Under the pieces are notes generated by a model. The model worked only from the letters and a program-made list of their open reading frames with translations. It was not told the origin of the DNA and ran no database searches. From Lachnospiraceae bacterium (GTDB lineage: Bacteria > Bacillota > Clostridia > Lachnospirales > Lachnospiraceae), in the NCBI GenBank assembly GCA_024696005.1, contig JAILHF010000007.1, positions 106,816-170,815 of the forward strand: DNA of 64,000 nt. Reading direction: 5' to 3'. This document shows, piece after piece, positions 8,676 to 17,073 of this stretch; the stretch's first letter is position 1; each line of letters starts with the position of its first letter. Made by a program: the position numbers and the translations under genes.

Positions 8676-10301
8676 TCAATCCACGCTGCCCACGATCTCT
8701 TCGTACAGATCCAGTCCGAAGCTGGTAAGCTCGGGCTCGTGCCGTATCATGCGGAAGGTGCGCTGTCCGTCGTTCTTCCGTTCCGCCGACAGAAATTCCA
8801 CGCCCGAATCCGGCTTGTCCTTTGTCTCCTCGTGCACACGCTGCGCAAAAGACAGAAGATGCGTGACCGTCAGGATCCGCACCCCCGACTCGATCAGCGC
8901 GCGTATGATGTCGTACGCGATCACGGAACCTTCTTTTTCCGTGGTCGTTGCGAAGGATTCGTTCAAAAGCAGCAGCGAACCGTCCCCGATCTGCTCCACG
9001 ATCCGGTTCATGCGCCCAAGCTCTTCATCCAGGCGGCCGCTGTTCATCTCGCTGTCCTCCCTGCGCGTGAAATGCACAAAGAAGCGCGGAAAGATGCCGC
9101 CGGCATAAGAGCTCGCCATCACCATGAGGCCGCACTGCATCATCACCTGGGCGATCCCGATGCTGCGCAGAAACGTGGACTTCCCGCCCTGGTTGGCGCC
9201 GGTAACGATCAGCAGGTCCTTCTGCTTCAGCGAGCAGCTGTTCGCGATCACGTTCATGCGATGCTCCATCGCCAGGACAGGCTCTCTGAGATCCGTAAAC
9301 TCCAGATCCCTTCTGTCACAGACCCCGGGAAAACACCACTCCTTCGAGATGCGCTCCAGCTGATGCTTCAGCTGCACGGCCGAAAGATAAAACGCCGACT
9401 GGAAGCGCAGCCTGTCAAAAAAGCTCTGAAAATCTTCCGTCACCTTCTTCAGTTCTTCCACCAGAAAACTCACGACCCCGTATTCCAGCGTCTGCGACTG
9501 CTCACTGATCCACATGTCACTCACGGTGGAAAACGAATCCGGTATCCTCGAATGGATGAACTCCCTGATCCGGTACCTTGTGCTGCCGGGACGGTAGAAT
9601 TTATCGCTCTGGGAGGAAACCTCCTCGAGTTTCAGGGAACTGAATTTCAGCCCGTCCTCCAGACCGCTCTCCATCACGATGCGGGGCTTTACCACCTTGT
9701 CACGGCCCGCATCCTCTTCATCGGAGCCGGAGGTGTAAAACGAGATGTCGGCGAGCACGTTCTTCATAAAGGCTTCCCGCTCCGGCGGAAACGCCTCAAA
9801 GAATTGATCCCGGAATGCAATGAGCCCCTTCGATGTGAACGCCTCTTCCTGCTCCGACAAAAGCGTGCGGACCGCAGAAAGCGAATCGCAGAACAGATGC
9901 AGCACCCGTATGTCCGCGACCAGCTTTGTGACGGGATTGCTCTGCTGCAGCTTTTCCCTTCCTCCCCGGCCCAGCTCGTTCCACTTGAGGATCATCGTGC
10001 TGCTGATGCGGTAAAGCTCCCGGATGAAATCCTCGTGACGGATGCAGTCTTCCACGATCTGCTGCCGGAAGACGATCTCCTCTTTCGTAAAGAGCGGCGT
10101 CATCATGACGTTCCGCAGGGTGTCCATCAGGAAAGGATCCTCTTTCCCGACGGTCTTCACTTCGCCGTTCTCGTAGACCAGCGTTTTCGCGGCAGAAAGA
10201 AACAGCGTGCCGAGCCCCAGATCCTTGATGATGCTCGCCGTGTCAAAGTATGTCGCTTCATTCGACTTTTCCCTGTCCTCGTACAAAAGACATACTTTCA
10301 T
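8676..10301 (-). CDS. MutS-like ATPase (domain V), second of a pair
   Basis: This 541-residue protein carries a MutS-type ABC ATPase in its C-terminal third. The Walker A is TGANQGGKST (about residue 369) and the Walker B region is LLLLNESFATTTE (about 445). A dimerisation-type helix follows (VIAYDIIRALIESGVRILTVTH). The first 350 residues are mostly helical, like the MutS lever/clamp region, and the N-terminal mismatch-recognition domain with its Phe-X-Glu motif is absent. Walker B has Asn-Glu rather than the usual Asp-Glu. It overlaps the upstream MutS-like gene by 4 bp, which suggests a hetero-oligomer. A role in mismatch repair is doubtful; recombination or structure-specific DNA binding is more likely. 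Confidence 0.82.
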   Translation of the reverse strand: MKVCLLYEDREKSNEATYFDTASIIKDLGLGTLFLSAAKTLVYENGEVKTVGKEDPFLMDTLRNVMMTPLFTKEEIVFRQQIVEDCIRHEDFIRELYRISSTMILKWNELGRGGREKLQQSNPVTKLVADIRVLHLFCDSLSAVRTLLSEQEEAFTSKGLIAFRDQFFEAFPPEREAFMKNVLADISFYTSGSDEEDAGRDKVVKPRIVMESGLEDGLKFSSLKLEEVSSQSDKFYRPGSTRYRIREFIHSRIPDSFSTVSDMWISEQSQTLEYGVVSFLVEELKKVTEDFQSFFDRLRFQSAFYLSAVQLKHQLERISKEWCFPGVCDRRDLEFTDLREPVLAMEHRMNVIANSCSLKQKDLLIVTGANQGGKSTFLRSIGIAQVMMQCGLMVMASSYAGGIFPRFFVHFTRREDSEMNSGRLDEELGRMNRIVEQIGDGSLLLLNESFATTTEKEGSVIAYDIIRALIESGVRILTVTHLLSFAQRVHEETKDKPDSGVEFLSAERKNDGQRTFRMIRHEPELTSFGLDLYEEIVGSVD

Positions 10302-11815
10302 AGGCGCTCCTTCAGCTGCTCATAATTCAGCCTGTATTTGTTCACCAGATTCTCGGCACAGGCGGTATCGTCCGCCTCGCCTCTCATGATCCGGAAGGTC
10401 TGCACTTTCCGGTCGTCCAGCATGGCCCGGAGGCTCACGATGCCATCCCCGGCAGACGTAAGCTCCTTAAGATGCGTGACATAGATCCCCATGCAGTCAA
10501 GGCCGATGAAATGCCGCAGCACCTTCTTCCCCATGATCTCCGCATCGTAGCTGGCCGCCGTGGTAAAAAGCTCGTTGATGATGACAAAGGTTCCTCTGCG
10601 TTCGTCCTCCATCATCGGCGCCAGCCGGACCAGCTCCTCCTTGAGCTTGCCTCGCCCGGTCTCGATGCTCTCCTCCACGGAGAAATGCGTCTGAATGTCC
10701 GGAAAATAGGGGACGCTCGCCGATTCCGCCGGCACATCCAGTCCCATCCTCGCAAAATAGACCAGCTGTCCCAGGCTTCTGGCAAAGGTCGTCTTTCCGC
10801 CCTGGTTGGGGCCGGTGAGCACAAAGAAACGCTCGCCCTCTTCCATGGTAAAATCGTTCGAAACGACCTTCCTGTCCGAAGAAAGGAACGAAAGCGCCAG
10901 GGCCAGATCGTACAGCCCTTTCGCTTTCATCCGCTTTCCTTCCGGCTTTCCGGGCGTCGCGAACGCATATCCTTCCTTTTCCAGCTCGCGCTGCAGCGTG
11001 CAGAAAGAAAGGTAAAAGATCACTTCCTTTTCAAAACGCTTCAGCACGGCTTTTTCATAGCCTTCATTCAACTGCGCCGTGCGGGTGAGTTCCGAAAAAA
11101 ACTCCGGCTTTTTCTTCACCAGGATCTCCAAGCAGGCTTCCTCGATCCCGCTCAGGGACGGATCCGCAAGAAACGGATTCTTCAGATGCCGGATCTCCTT
11201 CCCGCTCTCCCGCCTAAGCATCTCCTCGTAGGCGCCTTCTCCCTCCAGCTCTCCGACTTCCACGATCATCCTGTCCTTTTCATAGGTGATCACAAAGCGG
11301 AGCTCTTTGATCTGCGCAAGAAGCCGGTTCGTCCTTTCGACCAGCTCCCGGTAGCCGCCGCTGTCCAGGATCTCCTTCAGGATGCGCAGAAACGCAAGCA
11401 TGCCCTCCGAGGAGAGCTCTGCCTGTTCCAGTTCTTTTTCCAGCTTTTCATAGGTCCTGCAATAGGCCCCGACCTCGCGGATCTGCCAGACCGCTTTCTG
11501 CAGGGAACTCAAGACCCTCTCTTTTTCCCTGCGCAGTTTTGCGACCTCTTCCAGATCCTCCGTGTATTGCAGCAGCGCTCTGCAGACCGCTTCTTTCCGG
11601 ATATCCCCGTACACGGCGCGCCGGTAATCCGTCACTTCGGAAGATGCCGGCAGCGAAAGGTAGTATTTCCGGACATCCCTTCCCCAGCGTTTCGCGATCC
11701 TGTCCAGCAGCTTAAAGAGGTTCAGGTCCTGATAAAAGGGCGCGACTTCCAAAGGATCGGCTTCTTTCGATCCCGGATCCAGAATGCTGAACTCTTCGAC
11801 CGCAACATCCTTCAT
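10298..11815 (-). CDS. MutS-like ATPase (domain V), first of a pair
   Basis: This 505-residue protein is a diverged paralogue of its downstream neighbour. Its Walker A is TGPNQGGKTT (about residue 334). The Walker B region is FVIINELFTTAAS (about 412), again with Asn-Glu, and a C-terminal GIYVTHLKEL follows. The N-terminal part is helical and charged, and no mismatch-recognition domain is seen. Its stop overlaps the ATG of the second copy (ATGA), and 31 bp separate it from the TetR gene upstream. The conserved pairing points to an obligate heterodimer or heterotetramer. Function is not established from sequence. Confidence 0.82.
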   Translation of the reverse strand: MKDVAVEEFSILDPGSKEADPLEVAPFYQDLNLFKLLDRIAKRWGRDVRKYYLSLPASSEVTDYRRAVYGDIRKEAVCRALLQYTEDLEEVAKLRREKERVLSSLQKAVWQIREVGAYCRTYEKLEKELEQAELSSEGMLAFLRILKEILDSGGYRELVERTNRLLAQIKELRFVITYEKDRMIVEVGELEGEGAYEEMLRRESGKEIRHLKNPFLADPSLSGIEEACLEILVKKKPEFFSELTRTAQLNEGYEKAVLKRFEKEVIFYLSFCTLQRELEKEGYAFATPGKPEGKRMKAKGLYDLALALSFLSSDRKVVSNDFTMEEGERFFVLTGPNQGGKTTFARSLGQLVYFARMGLDVPAESASVPYFPDIQTHFSVEESIETGRGKLKEELVRLAPMMEDERRGTFVIINELFTTAASYDAEIMGKKVLRHFIGLDCMGIYVTHLKELTSAGDGIVSLRAMLDDRKVQTFRIMRGEADDTACAENLVNKYRLNYEQLKERL

Positions 11816-11846
11816 GACGATATCCTTTCGGCGTTTTCTTCCAACG

Positions 11847-12455
11847 TCAGCGTTTCAATATTCCCAGGAGCCACCCGGGTTCCGGTGCTTTCATCTCCGG
11901 ATTCAGCGCCATCTCTTCCATGATGCCCTGCACGGAAGCCCAGAAGCAGGCCGACATGGTCGCGGGATCCCCTTCATGGAACACGCCTTCCCGTTGTCCT
12001 TTTTCGATCAGCATCACCGTGGATCCGATGGTGTCCACCGTGGCGGCTTCCTTCCTTGCTTCTTCGGGCATCCCCGTTCTTCTGGCCTGTCCCATCAGCA
12101 CGAACATGTTGAAGACCCAGGGCTGCTCTTTCGCGTAGGCAAACATCTTTTCCAGAAATTTGAGGAGAGTAACATCGGCCGTAAGATCCGGCGGCATGGC
12201 GGAAGGTGCACCTTCGGCGGGTGCTCCCGCTCCCGGCATGACCGCGCTCTTCGTGCCTTCGGCCCCCATCTTCACCAGCTCCAGCAAAAGCACTTCCTTC
12301 GACTCAAAGTAGTGGAACAAAAGGCCCACGCTCATCGGAACGGCTTCCGCGATGTCCGAGATCTTCGTATCGTAATAACCCTTCCTGACGAACAGATCCA
12401 GTGCTGTCATCAGGATGCGTTTTCTTTTCTCTTCTTTCTGCTCTTTTCTGGTCAT
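11847..12455 (-). CDS. TetR/AcrR-family transcriptional regulator
   Basis: This 202-residue repressor-type protein has an N-terminal helix-turn-helix (about residues 10-55) with the TetR signature MTALDLFVRKGYYDTKISDI followed by VGLLFHYFESKEVLL. The C-terminal ligand domain is all-helical and the inducer is unknown. It lies 12 bp downstream of the FAD oxidoreductase gene and upstream of the MutS-like pair, so it probably controls its own operon. Repeated TGAA-N6-TTCA half-sites lie in the promoter region at 13980-14070. The ATG follows GAGGAGAGATCTGC. Confidence 0.92.
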   Translation of the reverse strand: MTRKEQKEEKRKRILMTALDLFVRKGYYDTKISDIAEAVPMSVGLLFHYFESKEVLLLELVKMGAEGTKSAVMPGAGAPAEGAPSAMPPDLTADVTLLKFLEKMFAYAKEQPWVFNMFVLMGQARRTGMPEEARKEAATVDTIGSTVMLIEKGQREGVFHEGDPATMSACFWASVQGIMEEMALNPEMKAPEPGWLLGILKR

Positions 12456-12467
12456 GCAGATCTCTCC

Positions 12468-13952
12468 TCAGATATCGATGCTGCGCTTCTCGCTCTTTAA
12501 GATCCTCTGGATCGCGAACTTGCCGCTGGCAACCGCCACGGGCAGGCCTCCGGGCGAACTCGTCCACTGTCCGGCAAGATAGATGTTGCGGATCCCCTTC
12601 AGCTTTCCCTTCAGTCTTACCGACTTTCCCTGCGGCGTGGTGATGAAGCTCATGTAGCTTCCGTGATACGCGTTGCAGTAGCGCTCATAGGTAAGCGGGG
12701 TCCAGGCATCCAGGAATTCCAGATCGCCCTTCAGCTCGGGAAAGGCTTCCTCGATCCGTCTTTCCACTTCCGCAACAAGCTTGTTCTTCATTATATCATA
12801 TTCTTCTTTCGAAAGGCTCTTCCAATATTCGTAATCTTCATCGAGCTGGGTGATGCAGGTCTGGATCACCTGCTTTCCGTCTTTGACGAAGATCGGATCG
12901 TAACCGTAGGCCTTGACGTACATTCTGTCAAAGGACCTGCTGCCGACTTTGATCGGATCGATGTCGATGAAGATCGTCTCACCGCGGTCGAACTTTTCGC
13001 TTGCCGCGAACGCGACCTGGAAACCGCTCGTGGAAGGATAGGCTTTCGGTGCCGCATAAGCCTGCTTGAGCTCTGCCGGCATGTATTTCTCGGGCAGAAG
13101 CTTGTGGAACAGAGGATATACGTCCAGCGTGGGGATCACGTAGTCGGCCTCCGCAAACTCGCCGCCTGCAAGCCGGATCCCGGTGGCATAGCCCTTCTCG
13201 AGCACGATCTCTTCCACCGAAGCGTTGTAAACGATCTTTCCGCCCAGCTCCCTGAACCTGCGCTCCATCCGAAGCGACATCTGCAGGGACGCGCCCATCG
13301 GGATCTTTCCGTTTCCGTCCACCATCGTCGCGTAAGATACAAGGAAGGAATATGCGCAGTAGGACTTGGGAAGGTAATCGCAGACCAGCTTCTGCATGAT
13401 CGGCGACTTGAATCTGTGGCTGTACTCCTCCAGGGAGATGCTGCCGAATTCCTTTGTCACCTTGGGGAAATCCATCATGGTCTGGCCGATCGTGATGTAG
13501 TCCTTCAGCCCCCACATGTCCATGGGCTTTTCCGCGGGGAAAAGGCACTGCTTCGAATATTCCACATACTGAATGAACTTGCGGATCTCCTCCTCATCCT
13601 CGGGTGCTGCCTCGATCAGCTCCTTTTGGGTCCGCTCCAGATCATTCCAGAGGGTAACGGTCTTGCCGTCGCAGATCACGCTGTAGAAGGAATCGAGCTT
13701 TGCATACTCCGTGTCGTCCGACAGGGCGCCGACCTTCTTCCATACTTCGTAGAGCGCCGTTCCCTTCTTTGTGCCGGTCAGCCAATGGATGCAGTTGTCG
13801 ATATGATAGCCCTTCCGGTTCCAGCCGATGCACTCACCTCCGGGGATGGCGTTCTTTTCATAGATCACCGCATCGAAACCTGCATACAGTGCATAGATTC
13901 CTGCCGAAAGTCCTGCGATCCCTCCGCCGATCACAATTGCCTTTTTGTTCAT
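12468..13952 (-). CDS. FAD-dependent oxidoreductase, phytoene-desaturase-like
   Basis: This 494-residue protein has an N-terminal dinucleotide-binding fold, KAIVIGGGIAGLSAGIYA, with the FAD ribose-binding acid in VIYEKNAIPGGECIGW. The C-terminal FAD motif is IYLAGQWTSSPGGLPVAVASG. This is the COG1233 layout, the phytoene dehydrogenase/carotenoid isomerase-like group of amine-oxidase-fold enzymes. The open frame extends to 14012, but the ATG at 13952 has AAGGAG eight bases upstream and begins exactly at the Rossmann strand. Substrate is unknown; there are no carotenoid genes nearby. It is the first gene of an operon with a TetR regulator, so it may respond to a lipid-like or toxic compound. 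Confidence 0.85.
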   Translation of the reverse strand: MNKKAIVIGGGIAGLSAGIYALYAGFDAVIYEKNAIPGGECIGWNRKGYHIDNCIHWLTGTKKGTALYEVWKKVGALSDDTEYAKLDSFYSVICDGKTVTLWNDLERTQKELIEAAPEDEEEIRKFIQYVEYSKQCLFPAEKPMDMWGLKDYITIGQTMMDFPKVTKEFGSISLEEYSHRFKSPIMQKLVCDYLPKSYCAYSFLVSYATMVDGNGKIPMGASLQMSLRMERRFRELGGKIVYNASVEEIVLEKGYATGIRLAGGEFAEADYVIPTLDVYPLFHKLLPEKYMPAELKQAYAAPKAYPSTSGFQVAFAASEKFDRGETIFIDIDPIKVGSRSFDRMYVKAYGYDPIFVKDGKQVIQTCITQLDEDYEYWKSLSKEEYDIMKNKLVAEVERRIEEAFPELKGDLEFLDAWTPLTYERYCNAYHGSYMSFITTPQGKSVRLKGKLKGIRNIYLAGQWTSSPGGLPVAVASGKFAIQRILKSEKRSIDI

Positions 13953-14003
13953 GATATGTTCTCCTTTCATTTGGTTGAATTGTCGTTCACTGAATATAGG
14001 TTC

Positions 14004-14032
14004 AATATACACCCGTGAAAATCATTTGTCAA
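14004..14032 (-). promoter_or_regulatory. Promoter of the FAD oxidoreductase/TetR operon
   Basis: On the minus strand TTGACA (14027-14032) and TATATT (14004-14009) are 17 bp apart. Downstream and upstream are repeated half-sites of the form TGAA-N6-TTCA, for example around 13982-14003, and AATTCAATGAATT at 14048-14060. These could be TetR operators. Confidence 0.7.
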
Positions 14033-14135
14033 GACTTTTTGAATTAAAATTCAATGAATTTTTAATGCAATAAATCCTCGGGTTTCTTTTCTGATTTCAT
14101 CTGATATAATAGAAAATGTTATGGGGGAAAACGGG

Positions 14136-16049
14136 ATGAAAAACAGGATAGCCGTATTTACGAACGGGTTCGGTAACGAATTCGTGGAGCACGTTGTCGA
14201 AGGACTCCGCCGGAAAGCCAAAGCGGACGGCATCGACATTTTCGTTTTTGTCACATACTGTTCCCTTCTGGATCACGAACTTCAGAACAAGTGCCAGCTC
14301 AACATCTTTCATCTTCCCGATCCGGACGATTTCGACGGCGCGATCATGCTCACAAACACCTATAATTTTCCGGATGAGCACGAGCGTGTCTGCGCGCGTT
14401 TCCAGCGTGCAGGTGTTCCCATGCTGTCCCTCGAAGTGGACATCCCCAACATGTCCTGCATCAAAACGGAAAACTACAAGGGAGTGCGGGATCTTGCGCT
14501 CCATCTTGTCGAGCACCATAAATTCACAAAGATCATGTATATCAACGGTGTGGCCGGAAATGCCGAAAACGCCGCAAGGCGGCAGGCGCTCATCGATGTG
14601 CTCGCGGAGCACGGACTGGAGCTTGCCGGCGAGATGGAAGGCGATTTCAGCTTCTACAGCGCTTATATGCGCATGAACGCTTACCTGGATGCGAACAAGG
14701 AACTGCCGGATGCCTTTGTCTGCGCAAATGACGAGATGGCCCTCGGCGTGAGCTCTTCCGTATTCGAGCACGGCTTCAGCATCCCCGAGGATGTGGCCGT
14801 CACCGGCTTTGACATGATCAAGAACGGCCAGCACACGATCCCCATCCTCGCGACCGTTTCCAGAGGCTGGGATACCTTCGGCGAAAAAGCATATGACAAG
14901 CTCATGTACCAGATCGCCCATCCGGACGAGCGCTTTACCGAAGTCTACGATTCCTTCTTCGTGCCCTCGGAAAGCTGCGGCTGCGAAGCCACAAAGGAAG
15001 CTACGGATGCGCGTTACAGCCGGATCCGGAACCTGGTCTTCGATAACCTTCAGAAAAGCATCATGGACATCTACTTCCAGCGTCTGCAGGTCCCTCTTTC
15101 GACCGCGGAGCATAAGGAAGATTTCTTCGAGATCGGGACAAAGACTGCCAGGGACATCCCCCAGCTCGGCCCCAACTACTGCATCTGCACAGAATCCGAA
15201 TTCTTCGAGCTGGACGACGACAACTATCCCGAACGCATACGCGGCTACAGCTCCCACATGGATGTGATCTACGAGCTGCGGAACGGCGAAAAGCATTCGC
15301 TCAGTCATTTTTCCGCCAGAAATCTGTATCCCGGATATGAGCATGTCGAGGGCAAATCCAACCTGTACATCTTCGCGCCGCTGAACTATCTGAATTTCAT
15401 CATCGGCTACATTGCGATCAAGAACAGTCCGACGCTTTTGTACAACCTGCAGCTGAGCACCTGGATCCGCAGCATGAATGCGCTTCTGTTCAACATGCGC
15501 CGCTATATCTTCTCGCAGCGTGACAATCAGGAATTGAAGCGCATCTACATGACCGACGCACTCACCGGTATCTATAACCGTACCGGCTGTGAGAAGATCC
15601 TCTATAAATACATCCTGACGCAGAAGGAAAACAACTGCGCATCGATCCTGGTCTTTGCAGACATCGACCGCATGAAGACGATCAACGATGTATACGGCCA
15701 TCTGAACGGCGATCTGGCCATCAAGGCCACCGCAGAAGCATTTGTCGCCTTCTCGCCCGACAACTGGCATTTCGGCCGCTACGGCGGAGACGAATTCATC
15801 GCGGTGGGGCCCTGCCCCGACCCCGATCAGATCGAGGCGTTCATCCACAGCCTGTCCGAATCCATGTCCGACCGCTTCAAATCCCTGAACCTGGCGTTCA
15901 TGCTTCACGCCAGCATCGGATATACGGTCATCGAGCCGAGGGACAACGGAACGATCGAGGATTACATCTCCCGCGCCGACAGATCCATGTACAGTGAAAA
16001 GGAGAAGATCCACAAGCTGATGGATTCCATGAATTTCAAGACCGAATAG
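14136..16049 (+). CDS. PBP1-like sensor fused to GGDEF diguanylate cyclase
   Basis: This protein is 637 residues from the ATG at 14136. An upstream ATG at 14121 sits almost on the predicted transcription start, and GGGGG lies between the two. The first 280 residues form a LacI/periplasmic-binding-protein fold (RIAVFTNGFGNEFVEHVVEG, then DGAIMLTN, VRDLALHLVEHH, DAFVCANDEMALG and VTGFDMIKNG). The ESCGCE linker seen in such clostridial sensors follows, then a middle region of about 150 residues. The C-terminal cyclase domain has DALTGIYNRTG, FADIDRMKTIND and the active-site GGDEF at about 549. No RxxD inhibitory site precedes GGDEF. No signal peptide or membrane helix is seen, so it probably senses a cytoplasmic sugar-like ligand and makes c-di-GMP. 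A TATAAT box lies at 14105-14110. Confidence 0.88.
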   Translation: MKNRIAVFTNGFGNEFVEHVVEGLRRKAKADGIDIFVFVTYCSLLDHELQNKCQLNIFHLPDPDDFDGAIMLTNTYNFPDEHERVCARFQRAGVPMLSLEVDIPNMSCIKTENYKGVRDLALHLVEHHKFTKIMYINGVAGNAENAARRQALIDVLAEHGLELAGEMEGDFSFYSAYMRMNAYLDANKELPDAFVCANDEMALGVSSSVFEHGFSIPEDVAVTGFDMIKNGQHTIPILATVSRGWDTFGEKAYDKLMYQIAHPDERFTEVYDSFFVPSESCGCEATKEATDARYSRIRNLVFDNLQKSIMDIYFQRLQVPLSTAEHKEDFFEIGTKTARDIPQLGPNYCICTESEFFELDDDNYPERIRGYSSHMDVIYELRNGEKHSLSHFSARNLYPGYEHVEGKSNLYIFAPLNYLNFIIGYIAIKNSPTLLYNLQLSTWIRSMNALLFNMRRYIFSQRDNQELKRIYMTDALTGIYNRTGCEKILYKYILTQKENNCASILVFADIDRMKTINDVYGHLNGDLAIKATAEAFVAFSPDNWHFGRYGGDEFIAVGPCPDPDQIEAFIHSLSESMSDRFKSLNLAFMLHASIGYTVIEPRDNGTIEDYISRADRSMYSEKEKIHKLMDSMNFKTE

Positions 16050-16074
16050 GCCCGGGTGCCCGTCTTCGCGGGGA

Positions 16075-16104
16075 TTGACAGCAACGTGGCTCTTCGATTA
16101 TAAT
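16075..16104 (+). promoter_or_regulatory. Consensus promoter of the ABC/methyltransferase operon
   Basis: TTGACA (16075-16080) and TATAAT (16099-16104) are both perfect consensus boxes, 18 bp apart. The start point should be near 16110-16112, giving a leader of about 144 nt before the ATG at 16255. Confidence 0.85.
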
Positions 16105-16109
16105 CCGAA

Positions 16110-16225
16110 ATGTGCCGCAGGAAGCGGCATCAACGTGCAGAAGCACGCCGGAATCTCACACGAACATCCCGAATAAAGTGTCATGAAGGCACATGGTCCG
16201 GAAGCATCCGGGCATGTGGTTTTTT
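16110..16225 (+). promoter_or_regulatory. Structured 5' leader with intrinsic terminator (candidate riboswitch or attenuator)
   Basis: From the predicted start, the RNA can fold into TGCCGC-AGGAA-GCGGCA (16113-16129), CGTGC-AGAA-GCACG (16134-16147), a weaker ACAC/GTGT pair (16158-16181) and a terminator (16190-16225). The first transcribed bases ATGTGCC (16110-16116) are exactly complementary to GGCACAT (16188-16194). That stretch includes the 5' arm of the terminator. A long-range P1 helix would therefore exclude the terminator, which is the logic of a transcriptional ON switch. It would also compete with part of the first hairpin. I do not recognise a known riboswitch core. Confidence 0.6.
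16190..16225 (+). terminator. Leader terminator upstream of the methyltransferase gene
   Basis: CACATG (16190-16195) pairs with CATGTG (16213-16218), and an inner CCGG/CCGG helix (16198-16201, 16208-16211) stacks on it. T6 (16220-16225) follows after G16219. It is only 30 bp ahead of the ATG at 16255, so it acts as an attenuator and not as the end of the preceding gene, whose stop is before the promoter. Confidence 0.8.
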
Positions 16226-16254
16226 ATTGTTTTGCGAAAAAAGGAGCAGAGCCC

Positions 16255-17028
16255 ATGATCCCGCAGGAAGAGATCAATTCCACCTGGACACTTCGTTCCG
16301 ATAACTACAACAAATATGTTGTCGAAGAGCTGCAGACGGACCGTCCCGCAAAATGGATCCGGCTGATCGAGAAAAACGCTCCCGCGCTCCGGCCCCTCAG
16401 GGTTCTGGATGCAGGCTGCGGCCCCGGCTTTTTTTCCGCGATCCTCTCGGATGCCGGACATCTGGTCACCGGGATCGACGGCTCGGATCGCATGCTGGAG
16501 CACGCCAGGACGAACGCAACACTCTACGGCCGTGACCCGGAGCTGATCAAAGGCGATTTCGGCAGGCTTCCCTTTGCCGACGATACCTTCGACCTTCTGG
16601 TCTGCAGGAACGTCACGCACATCATCCAGGAACACCTGAAGGTATACGGGGAATGGAACCGCGTGCTGAAGCCCGGCGGCGTGCTGCTGATCTTCGACGC
16701 CAACTGGCATCTGCCCTATCAGCCCGGCCCCGTGCGTGAGGACGCGATCCGCAGGGAAAGGGCCTGCCTGGAACAGTATGGCAGCGGCTTTACCCATGAC
16801 GGATCCTACGAGTACATCGACAGCGGTCTGGAGCCCGAAAACTTCCGGGTATTCGGGAATGCCGTCCGGCCCGATTTCGACATCGGGGTTCTGTGCCAGC
16901 TTCCCTTCCGCGATATCACCTTCGAACGGGATGTCACGGAGGAACTGTGGAGCGAAAAGGAGAAGCTGGCTTACGGCGCAACGCCGCTCTACATGCTGCG
17001 GGCCGTGAAACAGGAAAAAACCGCATGA
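16255..17028 (+). CDS. Class I SAM-dependent methyltransferase (first gene of the transporter operon)
   Basis: This 257-residue cytoplasmic enzyme has a Rossmann-like SAM-binding core: motif I LRVLDAGCGPGFFSAIL (about residues 42-58), the acidic loop VTGIDGSDRML, and motif IV/post-I with FDLLVCRNVTHI and VLKPGGVLLIFDANW. The ATG at 16255 follows AAAAAAGGAGC and the attenuating leader. It is related to the last gene of the operon (22209-22949), which shares the RN.T and LLKPGG.LL.FDAN patterns. The substrate is unknown. Its position next to an Opp/Nik-type importer suggests that it modifies the imported compound or makes a carrier for it. This is inference. Confidence 0.88.
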   Translation: MIPQEEINSTWTLRSDNYNKYVVEELQTDRPAKWIRLIEKNAPALRPLRVLDAGCGPGFFSAILSDAGHLVTGIDGSDRMLEHARTNATLYGRDPELIKGDFGRLPFADDTFDLLVCRNVTHIIQEHLKVYGEWNRVLKPGGVLLIFDANWHLPYQPGPVREDAIRRERACLEQYGSGFTHDGSYEYIDSGLEPENFRVFGNAVRPDFDIGVLCQLPFRDITFERDVTEELWSEKEKLAYGATPLYMLRAVKQEKTA

Positions 17029-17073
17029 TCATCATCTCCGGCGCCAGGCACCGGAGCAGAAAAGGAGAAAAAA

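Noticed and set aside
14097..16013. Open frame of 638 codons antisense to the PBP1-GGDEF gene
   Set aside because: The sense strand encodes an unmistakable GGDEF protein; the antisense frame has no known motif.
16110..16225. Assignment of the leader to a known riboswitch (cobalamin, SAM, TPP, T-box or NiCo)
   Set aside because: None of the conserved core sequences of these classes could be found by eye.
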